64,000 nucleotides of DNA from Nocardia xishanensis NBRC 101358 (GCF_001613365.1 NZ_BDCF01000005.1:124001-188000), one strand, 5' to 3'; positions 1 through 10,614 are shown, numbered from the stretch's first letter. Notes: generated by a model from the letters alone, not told the origin. A program made the numbers and translations.

Positions 1-1099
<1,099 letters not shown>

Positions 1100-1103
<4 letters not shown>

Positions 1104-2107
1104 CCGCCACCGAACTGCCAGAGCGTGTCGGCGACCGGCCGCCGCTCGTTGCCGCCGAGCGGATCGAGTTGCTGCGCCAGATGATTCGTATCCGGCGATT
1201 CGAGGAGCGCTGTGTGCAGCTCTACAGCGCCGAGAAGATCCGCGGATTTCTGCACCTGTACATCGGCGAGGAAGCTGTCGCCGCCGGGCTGCTTGGGCAG
1301 ATCGGAGCCGGGGACGCGGTGGTGTCCACCTATCGTGAACACGGGCACGCGCTCGTTCGCGGTATTCCGATGGCGGCGTTGATGTCGGAGATGTTCGGCC
1401 GCGCGTCCGGATGCAGCGGCGGTCGCGGCGGCTCCATGCATCTATTCGATGCCGGACGGAGATTCTTCGGCGGCAACGCGATCGTCGGCGGCGGGCTGCC
1501 GCTTGCGGTCGGGCTGGCGCTGGCCGACGCCATGCGAAATCGGCCCGCGGTGACAGTTTGCCTGTTCGGTGACGGCGCCGCGGCCGAGGGCGAGTTCCAC
1601 GAATGTTTGAACCTGGCCGCGCTGTGGCGGTTGCCGATCCTGTTCGCCTGCGAGAACAACCGCTATGCGATGGGCACGGCGCTGCACCGCGAGCACGCGG
1701 TCACCGATCTCGCGCTCCGCGCCGCCGGTTACGGTCTGGCCGCATGGCCCGTCGACGGCATGGACCCGGAGGCGGTGGCGACGGCCACCCAGCGAGCCGT
1801 GCAATCCATCCGCGGCGGAAGCGGGCCGTGCTTCCTGGAACTGCTGACCTACCGTTTTCGTGCGCACTCGCTCTACGACGCCGACCGCTATCGGGACAAG
1901 GCCGAGATCGAGCACTGGAAGAAGCGCGACCCGATCCCCGCCCTTTCCGCCGAATTGCGGGCGTCGGGAGCACTCGACGGACAGTCTCTGGCAGACCTGG
2001 AGGCCGCGGTCGACGCCGAACTCGACGACGCGATCGCCGAGGCCGAGGCGGGGCCGCTGGAAGCGGTCGCCGACTTGAGCCGTCATGTGTATGCGGAGCG
2101 ACCGTGA
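1100..2107 (+). CDS. 2-oxoacid dehydrogenase E1 component, alpha subunit (acetoin/pyruvate type)
   Basis: This 335-residue protein is the thiamine-diphosphate-binding half of a heterotetrameric E1. It decarboxylates the 2-oxoacid (or acetoin) and passes the acyl group to lipoyl-E2. The ThDP motif is clear: [17 protein letters not shown] followed by ENNRYAMGT. The segment [11 protein letters not shown] is typical of PdhA/AcoA proteins. It starts at a GTG that overlaps the stop of the CoA synthetase gene, and its own stop overlaps the GTG of the beta subunit (GTGA). Pyruvate, branched-chain oxoacid and acetoin enzymes look alike at this level. Co-occurrence with a CoA ligase and an ACP slightly favours an acetoin/pyruvate-type complex. 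Confidence 0.88.
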
Positions 2108-3072
2108 TCACCTACCGGGAGGCGATGCGCGAAGCACTGCGGGAGGCGCTGAATCGCGACGACCGCGTCTTCCTGATGGGCGAGGACGTCGGCGCCTACG
2201 GTGGTTGCTTCGGGGTGAGTCGCGGTCTGCTCGAGGAGTACGGGCCGCGCCGGATCCGGGATACACCCTTGAGCGAATCCGCGTTCGTCGGCGCGGGCAT
2301 CGGTGCGGCGCTGAGCGGCATGCGGCCGATCGTCGAGATCATGACCGGCAACTTCAGCCTGCTGGCGCTGGACCAAATCCTCAACAACGCCGCGACGTTG
2401 CGGCACATGTCGGGTGGTCAGCTCGGCGTGCCCCTGGTGATCCGGATGGCGACAGGGCCGGGCCGCCAATTGGCCGCTCAGCATTCGCACAGCCTGGAAG
2501 CCTTCTACGCGCACATTCCCGGGCTTCGGGTGGTTTCTCCCGCCACGGTCGCGGATGCTCGCGGGATGCTGTGGACCGCGTTGCAGGATCCCGATCCGGT
2601 GGTGATCTTCGAGCCGATCGCGCTGTACGGCAGTGAGGGCGAGGTGGGCCCGGATGCCGATGCGGTGGACATCGACCGCGCGGTGGTCCGGCGCGCAGGC
2701 ACCGACGTCACCGTGGTCACCTTCGGCGCGACGCTGCCGATCGCCGAATCGGCCGCCGAGTCGCTCGCCGCCGAAGAAGTTTCCGTGGAAGTGATCGATC
2801 TGCGCAGCTTGCGACCGCTGGACGAGACGACAGTGCTCGAGTCGGTGGCGCGCACTCACCGCTTGGTGATCGTCGACGAGTGCTGGCGCAGTGTCGGCAT
2901 CGCCGCGGAAATAGCCGCTCGCGCCGCCGAACACGCCTATTACGATCTCGACGCCCCGATCGGCCGGGTGTGTACCGCCGAGGTGCCGATTCCCTACGCG
3001 AGGCAGTTGGAGGAGGCCGCTCTGCCACGGGCCGAGGCCGTCGTCGACGCGGTGCGTGAGGCGGTGAGCTGA
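2104..3072 (+). CDS. 2-oxoacid dehydrogenase E1 component, beta subunit
   Basis: This 322-residue transketolase-like subunit pairs with the upstream alpha subunit to complete the E1 active site. The N-terminal segment [15 protein letters not shown] and the [14 protein letters not shown] motif are characteristic of PdhB/AcoB/BkdB. The C-terminal transketolase domain starts near [12 protein letters not shown]. The chosen start is the GTG at 2104, which forms a GTGA overlap with the E1 alpha stop. Longer readings of this frame run antisense-free through E1 alpha and are not homologous. The E2 gene begins 1 nt after the stop, so the four enzyme genes form one coupled operon. Confidence 0.9.
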   Translation: MITYREAMREALREALNRDDRVFLMGEDVGAYGGCFGVSRGLLEEYGPRRIRDTPLSESAFVGAGIGAALSGMRPIVEIMTGNFSLLALDQILNNAATLRHMSGGQLGVPLVIRMATGPGRQLAAQHSHSLEAFYAHIPGLRVVSPATVADARGMLWTALQDPDPVVIFEPIALYGSEGEVGPDADAVDIDRAVVRRAGTDVTVVTFGATLPIAESAAESLAAEEVSVEVIDLRSLRPLDETTVLESVARTHRLVIVDECWRSVGIAAEIAARAAEHAYYDLDAPIGRVCTAEVPIPYARQLEEAALPRAEAVVDAVREAVS

Positions 3073-3073
3073 G

Positions 3074-4519
3074 GTGGCCGAGTTTCGGATGCCCTCACTC
3101 GGAGCCGACATGGTGGAAGGCACGTTGCTGCACTGGCTCGTGCATCCCGGCGATGTCGTGCACAAAGGAGACATCGTCGCGGAGGTGGACACCACGAAGG
3201 CGGCGATCGAGGTCGAATGCTTCGATGACGGTGTCGTGGGGTCGATCCTGGTGCCGGAAGGGAAAACCGTGCGGGTGGGCACTCCGCTGGCGACGATCGA
3301 ACCGGCGGAATCCGTTCGCGGTGCACCGGTTTCCGGTCCGGACGGTGTGCGACGGATCGGTCTTTCCGCCACGCCGCTGATTCAGCGACTGGCGCAGGAT
3401 GCGGGCATCGATCTGGCGACTCTGCACGGGTCGGGACCCGGTGGGAGGATCGTGCGCGCGGATGTGGAGAACGCCATCTCCACCGGTCTGGGCGCGCCGC
3501 CGCGATCCGCACCTGTCGCCGCGGGTTTCGCCGAGGGAGTGCCCTCGGGTGATCGAACAGCGCGTCAGGAGGGGGTCGGCACACCTCCGAGCGTCCAACG
3601 GCCCTCGCCACGAACTGCTGTGGCCCGCGCTTCCGGCTATGCGCGTCGGTTGGCGCTCGAGTCGGGAGTCGAGCTGGCGGATGTCTCGGGCAGCGGTCCG
3701 GATGGCGCGGTGCGCGCCGGCGATGTGCGAATGGCCGGCGTCGTCCCTGCCGCGGCGGAACCCGCGCCCGGCCAGACCGCTGACGCGGAGGAGTCCGCGC
3801 CGGGGCAGACCGCTGCTTGGGCACAGGAGAGCGGTGCCCAAGCGCCGCCGCGTGATCCGGCCGCGGTGCGCAAGGTGATCGCGGCGGCCATGACCAGATC
3901 GAAACGGACGGTGCCGCACTACTACCTGTCCAGCACCGTCGACATGGACGCCGCGCAGCGCTGGCTGGACGCGACGAACAGGCGCGTACCTGTGAGCGCG
4001 CGCATCCTGCCGTCCGCTCTGGTGCTGTGCGCTACAGCGCGCGCGGCGCGGAGGGTGCGAGCGCTGAACGGGCACTGGGTCGACGACGAGTTCCATCCGG
4101 CATCCGCTGTGCATCTCGGGGTCGTGGTGTCGCTGCGCGGCGGCGGCATCATGGTGCCGACGATCCCGGATGCCGATGCGCTCGCTCCCCCCGCCATGAT
4201 GGACGCGATGCGCGAGGTCGTCGGCAGAGCCCGCTCCGCCCGGCTACGCTCCGCGGACACCGTTCCCGCGACCATCACGGTGACGAACCTGGGTGAGCTC
4301 GGGGTGGATTCGGTATTCGGCGTCATCGCCGCGCCGCAGGTCGCGATAGTCGGTTTCGGGGCCGTCACCGCCCGCCCGTGCGCGGTGGACGGCATGCTGG
4401 GCGTGCGGCCCCAGCTGACCGCCACGCTCTCGGCGGACCATCGCGCCAGCGACGGCGCGATCGGTGCGCGTTTCCTCAACACGGTCGCCGAGCTTCTTCA
4501 GCATCCAGAGGAGTTGTGA
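3074..4519 (+). CDS. Dihydrolipoamide acyltransferase (E2) with two E3-binding domains
   Basis: This 481-residue E2 forms the core of the complex and transfers the acyl group from lipoamide to CoA. In order it has one lipoyl domain (residues 1-78, lipoyl lysine K42 in DTTKAAIE), a first peripheral-subunit-binding domain (about 98-136, SATPLIQRLAQDAGIDL...GSGPGGRI), a linker, a second one (about 186-221, ARRLALESGVELADV...GSGPDGAV), an Ala/Pro/Gln-rich linker, and the catalytic domain with the CAT-like motif DHRASDG near residue 455. Two E3-binding domains are unusual, since one is the rule. The start is GTG, 1 nt after E1 beta. No E3 (dihydrolipoyl dehydrogenase) gene is present in this operon, so E3 must be supplied from elsewhere. 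Confidence 0.9.
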   Translation: MAEFRMPSLGADMVEGTLLHWLVHPGDVVHKGDIVAEVDTTKAAIEVECFDDGVVGSILVPEGKTVRVGTPLATIEPAESVRGAPVSGPDGVRRIGLSATPLIQRLAQDAGIDLATLHGSGPGGRIVRADVENAISTGLGAPPRSAPVAAGFAEGVPSGDRTARQEGVGTPPSVQRPSPRTAVARASGYARRLALESGVELADVSGSGPDGAVRAGDVRMAGVVPAAAEPAPGQTADAEESAPGQTAAWAQESGAQAPPRDPAAVRKVIAAAMTRSKRTVPHYYLSSTVDMDAAQRWLDATNRRVPVSARILPSALVLCATARAARRVRALNGHWVDDEFHPASAVHLGVVVSLRGGGIMVPTIPDADALAPPAMMDAMREVVGRARSARLRSADTVPATITVTNLGELGVDSVFGVIAAPQVAIVGFGAVTARPCAVDGMLGVRPQLTATLSADHRASDGAIGARFLNTVAELLQHPEEL

Positions 4520-4522
4520 GAC

Positions 4523-4777
4523 ATGACGCCCCGAACCATGCCGCGTGAGAAGGCGGAAGACGCCGTGCGTGAAGCGCTGCGCGGATTCGCCACCGAGGCC
4601 GACATCCTGGCCCTCGGACAGGACGAACCTTTGCGCAGCACACTGGAACTCGACTCGATCGACTTCCTCACCTTCGTGGAACGGCTCTCCGCCGCCAGCA
4701 GCCGGATAGAGGAGAGCGACTACCCACGGCTTTCGACGATTCGCTCCTGCGTCGACTTCCTCACCGGCAGCCGCTGA
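4523..4777 (+). CDS. Acyl carrier protein (phosphopantetheine-binding)
   Basis: This 84-residue protein has an ACP-like helical pattern. The carrier-site motif LELDSIDFLTFVERL places the phosphopantetheine serine at S45. It starts 3 nt after the E2 stop and is the last gene of the operon. Acidic residues cluster around the DS motif as in other ACPs. Its linkage to a 2-oxoacid dehydrogenase suggests that acyl groups made by the complex, or activated by the synthetase, are loaded on a carrier rather than left as free CoA esters. That is inference. No 4'-phosphopantetheinyl transferase is encoded nearby. Confidence 0.85.
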   Translation: MTPRTMPREKAEDAVREALRGFATEADILALGQDEPLRSTLELDSIDFLTFVERLSAASSRIEESDYPRLSTIRSCVDFLTGSR

Positions 4778-4864
4778 ACGTTTGTCGAGGCCCCAGCGGA
4801 CGCGTATCCGGCGGGCACGACCGGCATTGGCCGAGTTGCCCAGGTACAGGCGGAGGTCAGGGGA

Positions 4865-5863
4865 TCACTGAGTCCCGGCGGCGGATTCGGTCATCTCGAG
4901 GATCTCGCCGAGCGGGCGGCGCGGAGTCGCGGGCGCGTTCTCCTCGGACTCGGGTGCGATACCGACGCGAACAAGAACCTGCGGTCGGCTGGAGCTCGCG
5001 GTCAGCTCGCCGACCATGGCACGGCTGTGCGGCACCTCTATGAGATGTGTCAGCGGACATGTGGCATACCCGGCGAGTGTGCATTCCAGAAGTACCGTGG
5101 ACAGCACCTCACCGCAGCGCACCAATTCGTCGGGAGTGTCGCCGTCGGTGGACAGCACGAGAATCATCGACTGGTCGGCGGCAACCTCGCTGCGTCGCGA
5201 CGCCGCGGTCGCATCGGGGAAGCGGCGGCCGACGGTCACTCGTTGCCGCTCTTCCTGGGACGGCAGGGCCTGTTCGGGCACACCGGTATCGGCGATGGTG
5301 TGCCCGGTCCACCATCGCAGTTCGGCGTGGTAGTCGGCGTCGTAGCGGCGCAGCGACGCGGTCATCTCCGATGCTCGCGCCAGAGTGGGGCGGCTGTCGT
5401 CGCCCAGGATGTAGAGGGAGGCGTCGGACGGATCGAAGGTGGATCGCAGGACGTATTCGAAATCCGGCCAGCCGGTCGGCGCCAGAAACGGAAGCCGGTC
5501 GGTGTGCCGCCGCAGGATGGCGTCGGCGCGCTCGCGGTCGCCGTCGGTGACCATCCGGGCTGGTTCGAAGGTGATGTCAGCCAGATGCTCACGGCGGTTC
5601 GGATCGGGAAAACGGGCGACGCGGATGCGCCATCCCGCGGCGGCCAGGGCGGCACGGAGATGACCGAGGGCAATACCGCAGCTGATCAGCATCTGTCTGC
5701 CGGAGGTGTCCGTCGCCGCGAGCATGCGTTCGGGTACCGCGAACAGACGCAATGTCGCGCCGTCGAATGTCCAGTGCCAGGGCTGGCTGTTGTGCAGTGA
5801 CGGCGCCCGGCCGGCGAGCAGGACGGCCTTCTCGATGATTTCTCCGGTCGGTAGGTGGCCCAT
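4865..5863 (-). CDS. Acg-family nitroreductase-like protein
   Basis: This 332-residue protein resembles the mycobacterial Acg/Rv3131 family of nitroreductase-fold proteins. Those belong to the DosR dormancy regulon, and at least some bind FMN without classical reductase activity. The N-terminus has AVLLAGRAPSLHNSQPW, the family signature. Later come SCGIALGHLRAAL and the C-terminal VRVGIAP segment. The length matches Acg (about 330 residues). The ATG at 5863 was chosen because the family signature starts about 15 residues later and a longer upstream reading is low-complexity and Arg-rich. No strong ribosome-binding site precedes it. It is divergent from the giant trehalose-related gene, and the shared upstream region holds DosR-box-like sequences. 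Confidence 0.82.
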   Translation of the reverse strand: MGHLPTGEIIEKAVLLAGRAPSLHNSQPWHWTFDGATLRLFAVPERMLAATDTSGRQMLISCGIALGHLRAALAAAGWRIRVARFPDPNRREHLADITFEPARMVTDGDRERADAILRRHTDRLPFLAPTGWPDFEYVLRSTFDPSDASLYILGDDSRPTLARASEMTASLRRYDADYHAELRWWTGHTIADTGVPEQALPSQEERQRVTVGRRFPDATAASRRSEVAADQSMILVLSTDGDTPDELVRCGEVLSTVLLECTLAGYATCPLTHLIEVPHSRAMVGELTASSSRPQVLVRVGIAPESEENAPATPRRPLGEILEMTESAAGTQ

Positions 5864-5898
5864 ATCGTCACGGTAGGGATCGGTTGGCCGCTCCGGAG

Positions 5899-5967
5899 GA
5901 GTCCTTGGTCCCGGATCGCACAGCAGGTGGTCCCCGGGTTGAAGAGCCAGCGCGGGACCATCGGCCT
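5899..5967. promoter_or_regulatory. Candidate DosR-type boxes in the divergent promoter region
   Basis: The 140 bp between the Acg-like gene and the OtsB1-like gene hold two palindrome-like sequences. GAGTCCTTGGTCCC is at 5899-5912, and GGGACCATCGGCCT at 5954-5967. Each matches about 10 of the 14 core positions of the published mycobacterial DosR consensus (core GGGACTWWAGTCCC). The matches are imperfect. The position, between two genes whose mycobacterial relatives are dormancy genes, is the main reason to list them. Confidence 0.4.
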
Positions 5968-6003
5968 CTGGACGGAAGTCATCGGCCGGTCCAATCTGGA
6001 TGT

Positions 6004-9000
6004 GTGGACAAGGGTGCACCGCTGCCGCAGATCGATGCGCGCCGCCACGACGCGGTGATCTTCGACATGGACGGGGTGGTGACCGACAGTGCTTCGATCC
6101 ACGCCGCGGCCTGGACGGAACTGTTCGACGCGTTCCTGGATCACCGTCCCGCCGGCGCCGGGCAAGACCGTTCACCGTTCACCGAGACCGACTATCTGCG
6201 TTTCGTGGACGGCAAACCCCGATACCAAGGTGTCGCGGACTTTCTCGCCGCCCGCGGGATCACATTGCCATGGGGGAATTCCTCCGATCCGGAAACGGCC
6301 GAGACCGTCTGCGGGCTCGGCAACCGGAAGGATCGTCTCTTTCGCGAGCGGCTGACCCGCGACGGCGTGCGGGTGTTCGAATCGACGGTCTCGCTGGTCA
6401 GGCGGCTCGATGCCGCTGGGATAGGCACCGGCGTGTTCACCGCCAGCCGCCACTGCGCGGAATTGCTCGCGGCCGCGGGAATCGGTGACCTGTTCACCGT
6501 TCGGGTGGACGGGATCGAGGCCGAAAAGCTCGGTATGCCAGGCAAACCCGATCCGGCGGTGCTGCTCGAAACCGCCCGCAGGCTGGACGCCGCACCCGAT
6601 CGCACGGTTGTCGTCGAGGACGCGGAGGCGGGCGTCGCCGCGGGCCGCGCCGGAGGGTTCGCGCTGGTGATCGGCGTCGATCGGCACGAAAGCGCCGACC
6701 GGCTTTCGTCGCGCGGCGCGGATATCGTCGTCGGCGATCTCGCCGAGGTCCGGCTGCGGGAAGGCTTCCGGCGGATGTCGGAGCTGCCCGACGCCATCGA
6801 GCGCTGGACTTCCATCACGGGTCGGCTCGGCATCGAAAAGCCGGCGGTGTTACTGGATTTCGATGGCACCTTGGCCGAGATCGTCACCGATCCGGCGGCC
6901 GCGAAGTCCGTCGACGGCGTGGCGGCGGTGCTGGCGGAGCTCGCTGCACTGTGCCCGGTCGCGGTCGTCAGCGGACGCGATCTGACCGACCTGCGCGACC
7001 GCGTCGGTGTCGACGGAATCTGGTACGCGGGCAGCCACGGCTTCGACCTGATGGCCCCTGATGGCGCCCGGCACGTGCACGACGCCGTGCCGGGCGCCGA
7101 ACAGCAGCTGGCTCGGGCAGCCGATGAACTGCGGAGGCGGCTGGGGGATGTCGCGGGTGCGCTGGTCGAGCACAAGCGTTTCGCGGTGGCTGTCCACCAT
7201 CGCAATGTCGCCGCAGGCGAGGTCGCCAGGGTGGTCGCCGCCGTGCACGACGTCGGCCACGAGGCCGGTTTACGCGTGACGTCCGGCAGGCGCGTCACCG
7301 AATTGCGACCGGATGTCGATTGGGACAAGGGCGCCGCCCTGCGCTGGATACTCCGGCATGTCGACCTACGGGTGCTGCCGATCTACCTCGGCGACGACCT
7401 GACCGACGAGGACGCCTTCGACGCCGTCGAATCCGATGGCATCGGGATCGTAGTGCGTCACTCCGAGACCGGCGACCGGCACACCGCGGCAGGATTCGCG
7501 GTCAGCGGGCCGCGCGAGGTTCGCGAGTTCCTCCAGCGACTGGCGGAGTCGTTGCGCGCCGAGGTCGAGGCCGCGCCGGAGTCGTGGACGCTCACATTCG
7601 ACGATTACGACCCCCCGCGCGAGAAGCTCCGCGAGTCGCTGTGCACGGTCGGCAACGGCTATTTCGCCACGCGGGGCGCGGCGCCGGAATCGGCAGCCGG
7701 GGCGGTCCACTATCCGGGCACGTACATCGCCGGGCTGTACAACCGGCTCGCCGACGAGATCGACGGACATGCGGTCGACAACGAAAGCCTGGTGAATCTG
7801 CCGAACTGGCTGCCGGTCACCTTCCGAATCGGCGACGGAGACTGGTTCGATCTCGACGCCGCCGAACTGGTGTCGTATCGGCAGCAATTCGACATGCGTC
7901 GCGCGGAACTCGTACGGCAGTTCCGGGTCCGCGACGCGGAAGGTCGAGTCACCGCCGTGCGGCAGCGCCGCTTCGCCGCCATGCACCGGCCCCATCTGGG
8001 CGCGTTGGAGACGACGGTCACGGCCGAGAACTGGTCGGGTGCCGTGACCATCCGCTCGGCGATCGATGGCAACGTGCGCAACAGTCTGGTCGAGCGCTAT
8101 CGCGCCTTGTCCGATACGCACCTGACGACCGAGCGGGCGGTGGCGCTGTCCGACGATTCGGTACTGCTGACGGTGCGCACCAACGCGTCCGACATTTCGG
8201 TGGCGATGGCCATGCGCAGCATTCTGCGGCGTGCCGAGCAACCGGTCCAGGCTCCGCGGAAACTGGTCGACCGAGACGGACTGGTCGGACACGACTTCAC
8301 CGTCGAGATGGCCGAGGGCCAGTCGGTGACCTTGGAGAAGATCGTCACCATCTTCTCCGGGCTCGATCACGCGAGCGCGGGCGCCGAGCAGGAGGCCGCC
8401 CGCTGGCTCGAGACCACCCGCGGCTACCCGGAGCTGTTCGAGGGACACGCCGCCGCATGGGAACACCTGTGGGCACGGCTGCGGATCGACCTCGAAGGCA
8501 GTGCCAAGGCGGCGCGGATCGTGCGCCTGCATCTGCTGCATCTGATGCAGACGCTGTCGCCCAACTCCACCGATCTCGACGTAGGCGTCCCAGCGCGCGG
8601 ACTGCACGGCGAGGCCTATCGCGGACACGTGTTCTGGGACGAGCTGTTCCTACTCCCAGTGCTGAATCCACGCTTCCCCGACGTCACCCGGTCGCTGCTG
8701 CGCTACCGCTATCGCCGCCTGCCCGAAGCTCGCCGGGCCGCCGCGGAGGCCGGGCTGTCCGGGGCGATGTTCCCGTGGCAGTCCGGCAGCGACGGCCGCG
8801 AGGAGAGTCAGCGGCTGCACCTGAATCCGCTGTCGGGCCGGTGGAATCCCGATCCCAGCCGGCGCGCGCACCACATCGGAATCGCGATCGCCTACAACGT
8901 CTGGCAGTACTACCAGGCAACCGGCGACCTCGAGTTCCTTGTCGCATGCGGCGCCGAGCTGCTGGTGGATATCGCCCGCTTCTGGTCGAGCCTGGCGAGC

Positions 9001-9963
9001 TACGACGCGGCGCGCGGCCGCTACACCATTCGCGGCGTCATCGGCCCCGACGAGTTCCATTCCGGATACCCGGCCGCGCCCGACGCGGGAATCGACAACA
9101 ACGCCTACACCAATGTGATGGCGGCCTGGGTGATCCTGCGGGCAGTCGACGCGCTCGCCGTCCTGGCTCCACGCGAACGGTCGGAACTCCTGGAGAAGCT
9201 CGCCGTGCTGCCATCGGAGCCGCGGCACTGGGAGGAGGTCGCCGCGCGCATGTACGTGCCGTTCCACGACGGGGTCATCAGCCAGTTCGAGGGCTACGAG
9301 CGTTTGGCCGAATTGGATTGGGATCACTACCGTCGTCGCTACGGCGACATCCAGCGGCTGGACCGGATTCTCGAGGCGGAGGGCGACGACGTCAACCGCT
9401 ACCAGGCGGGGAAACAAGCCGACGTGCTGATGCTGTTCTACCTGCTCTCGGCCGACGAACTGCGGGAACTGCTGGGTCGGCTCGGATACGAACTGCCGGG
9501 AGAGATGATTCCGCGCACCATCGACTACTACCTGTCGCGCACCTCGCACGGCTCGACGCTGAGCGGGGTGGTGCACGCGTGGGTGCTGGCCAGGGCGAAC
9601 CGGGACCGCGCCGTCGAGTTCTTCGACCTCGTACTCGAATCCGACGTGGCCGACATCCAGGGCGGCACCACCGCGGAGGGGATTCACCTCGGCGCGATGG
9701 CCGGCAGTCTCGACCTGCTGCAGCGCTGCTTCACCGGGCTGGAGATCCGCCGAGATCGCCTCATCTTTTGCCCGAGCTGGCCCGAATCATTGGGCGCGCT
9801 GACTTTCCCGATGATCTATCGCGGCCACCGGCTCACCGTTCGAGTCAGCGGCGAAGGCGTCGAGATCAGCTCCGATCCCGGCCCGTCGCCGCCGATCGAG
9901 ATCGTCTGCCGGGACCAGGTCGCGCGACTGACGCCTGGCGGCACGGTGCGGCTGGCGTTCTAG
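6004..9963 (+). CDS. otsB1: Fusion protein: beta-phosphoglucomutase-like HAD + trehalose-6-phosphate phosphatase + GH65 phosphorylase (OtsB1/Rv2006-like)
   Basis: This protein has about 1319 residues in three parts. Part 1 (about 15-260) is a HAD phosphoglucomutase-like domain with an intact nucleophile motif VIFDMDGVVTD, motif II TASRH, GKPDP and the acidic motif VVVEDAEAG. Part 2 (about 278-520) is a HAD-IIB trehalose-6-phosphate phosphatase: VLLDFDGTLAEIV, VVSGRDLTDLRD, LGDDLTDEDAFD. Part 3 (about 527-1319) is a glycoside hydrolase family 65 disaccharide phosphorylase. Its general acid is expected at E1017 in GPDEFHSGYP, and the phosphate-site motif is TSHGSTLSG. The architecture matches M. 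tuberculosis Rv2006. The start is uncertain: GTG 6004 was chosen because homology begins just after it, but a TTG at 5884 is also open. The enzymes could together turn trehalose (phosphate) into glucose and glucose-6-phosphate. Confidence 0.88.
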   Translation: MDKGAPLPQIDARRHDAVIFDMDGVVTDSASIHAAAWTELFDAFLDHRPAGAGQDRSPFTETDYLRFVDGKPRYQGVADFLAARGITLPWGNSSDPETAETVCGLGNRKDRLFRERLTRDGVRVFESTVSLVRRLDAAGIGTGVFTASRHCAELLAAAGIGDLFTVRVDGIEAEKLGMPGKPDPAVLLETARRLDAAPDRTVVVEDAEAGVAAGRAGGFALVIGVDRHESADRLSSRGADIVVGDLAEVRLREGFRRMSELPDAIERWTSITGRLGIEKPAVLLDFDGTLAEIVTDPAAAKSVDGVAAVLAELAALCPVAVVSGRDLTDLRDRVGVDGIWYAGSHGFDLMAPDGARHVHDAVPGAEQQLARAADELRRRLGDVAGALVEHKRFAVAVHHRNVAAGEVARVVAAVHDVGHEAGLRVTSGRRVTELRPDVDWDKGAALRWILRHVDLRVLPIYLGDDLTDEDAFDAVESDGIGIVVRHSETGDRHTAAGFAVSGPREVREFLQRLAESLRAEVEAAPESWTLTFDDYDPPREKLRESLCTVGNGYFATRGAAPESAAGAVHYPGTYIAGLYNRLADEIDGHAVDNESLVNLPNWLPVTFRIGDGDWFDLDAAELVSYRQQFDMRRAELVRQFRVRDAEGRVTAVRQRRFAAMHRPHLGALETTVTAENWSGAVTIRSAIDGNVRNSLVERYRALSDTHLTTERAVALSDDSVLLTVRTNASDISVAMAMRSILRRAEQPVQAPRKLVDRDGLVGHDFTVEMAEGQSVTLEKIVTIFSGLDHASAGAEQEAARWLETTRGYPELFEGHAAAWEHLWARLRIDLEGSAKAARIVRLHLLHLMQTLSPNSTDLDVGVPARGLHGEAYRGHVFWDELFLLPVLNPRFPDVTRSLLRYRYRRLPEARRAAAEAGLSGAMFPWQSGSDGREESQRLHLNPLSGRWNPDPSRRAHHIGIAIAYNVWQYYQATGDLEFLVACGAELLVDIARFWSSLASYDAARGRYTIRGVIGPDEFHSGYPAAPDAGIDNNAYTNVMAAWVILRAVDALAVLAPRERSELLEKLAVLPSEPRHWEEVAARMYVPFHDGVISQFEGYERLAELDWDHYRRRYGDIQRLDRILEAEGDDVNRYQAGKQADVLMLFYLLSADELRELLGRLGYELPGEMIPRTIDYYLSRTSHGSTLSGVVHAWVLARANRDRAVEFFDLVLESDVADIQGGTTAEGIHLGAMAGSLDLLQRCFTGLEIRRDRLIFCPSWPESLGALTFPMIYRGHRLTVRVSGEGVEISSDPGPSPPIEIVCRDQVARLTPGGTVRLAF

Positions 9964-10038
9964 ACACCTGGATCGGCGGGATGACTCAGCGACCGCTGTC
10001 AGACGGGAACAATAGCGATCTCTCGCAGCACCCCTGCG

Positions 10039-10566
10039 CTACGCATGGTGGTCGATGCGGTCGAGTTCGGTGAATGCCATTCGGCAAGCCCAGGCGCGGG
10101 CTCTGTCCAGCTCGCCCTCGGACAGTGGACCGGTTGTGTCGTCGACGAGGAAATCCGCAGGTTGATCGGCGAGCGAATAACCCAGGTGCCGCAGCCGTTT
10201 TCCGATGCCGCTTGCGGCGGAGCCCGGCAACCAGGGCGGTTTGGCGATCTTGGTACCGAACGCCAAGGCGCGGTGGCCCGCCGCGACCGGCAGCGCGGCT
10301 TCGAGCCATTCCCGTATGCCGAGGTCGATCGCGATCGGCGCGTCGGTGAGCTTGGCGGCGTCGCGGCGCGTCCTCGGACGGCTGAGCCCGAAGGCGTGGG
10401 TGGGTCCGCCGACTACGAGCAGATTGACCGTCGGCGCGGGCACTTCGCCCGCGGTCACCACGTTCACCACTTCCACTTCGGCATGTTCGCGCAACCCCTG
10501 CGCGATGGCTTCGGCGACCTTCGCGGTGTTGCCGAACATCGACTCGTAGACAACTCGTGCACGCAT
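10039..10566 (-). CDS. Flavodoxin family protein
   Basis: This 175-residue flavodoxin-fold protein probably binds FMN and acts as a soluble electron carrier or a quinone/flavin-dependent redox partner. The phosphate-binding loop YESMFGNTAKVAEAIA sits at the N-terminus. The second loop is VGGPTHAFGLSRPRTR, followed by AFGTKI. It has a good Shine-Dalgarno (GAGGAG) before ATG 10566. It lies 48 nt behind the hydrogenase endopeptidase gene on the same strand, so it may be the last gene of the hydrogenase operon and a possible electron acceptor. It converges with the OtsB1-like gene. Confidence 0.82.
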   Translation of the reverse strand: MRARVVYESMFGNTAKVAEAIAQGLREHAEVEVVNVVTAGEVPAPTVNLLVVGGPTHAFGLSRPRTRRDAAKLTDAPIAIDLGIREWLEAALPVAAGHRALAFGTKIAKPPWLPGSAASGIGKRLRHLGYSLADQPADFLVDDTTGPLSEGELDRARAWACRMAFTELDRIDHHA

Positions 10567-10614
10567 GGCGGCTCCTCTGCGCTGTGCACTGTGGAACCCG
10601 GAGTAGCGATGACA

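Noticed and set aside
7320-10073. A 917-codon open frame on the plus strand
   Set aside because: It overlaps the trehalose fusion gene in another frame, is Arg/Ala/Pro-rich and has no motif. It is a GC-rich shadow.
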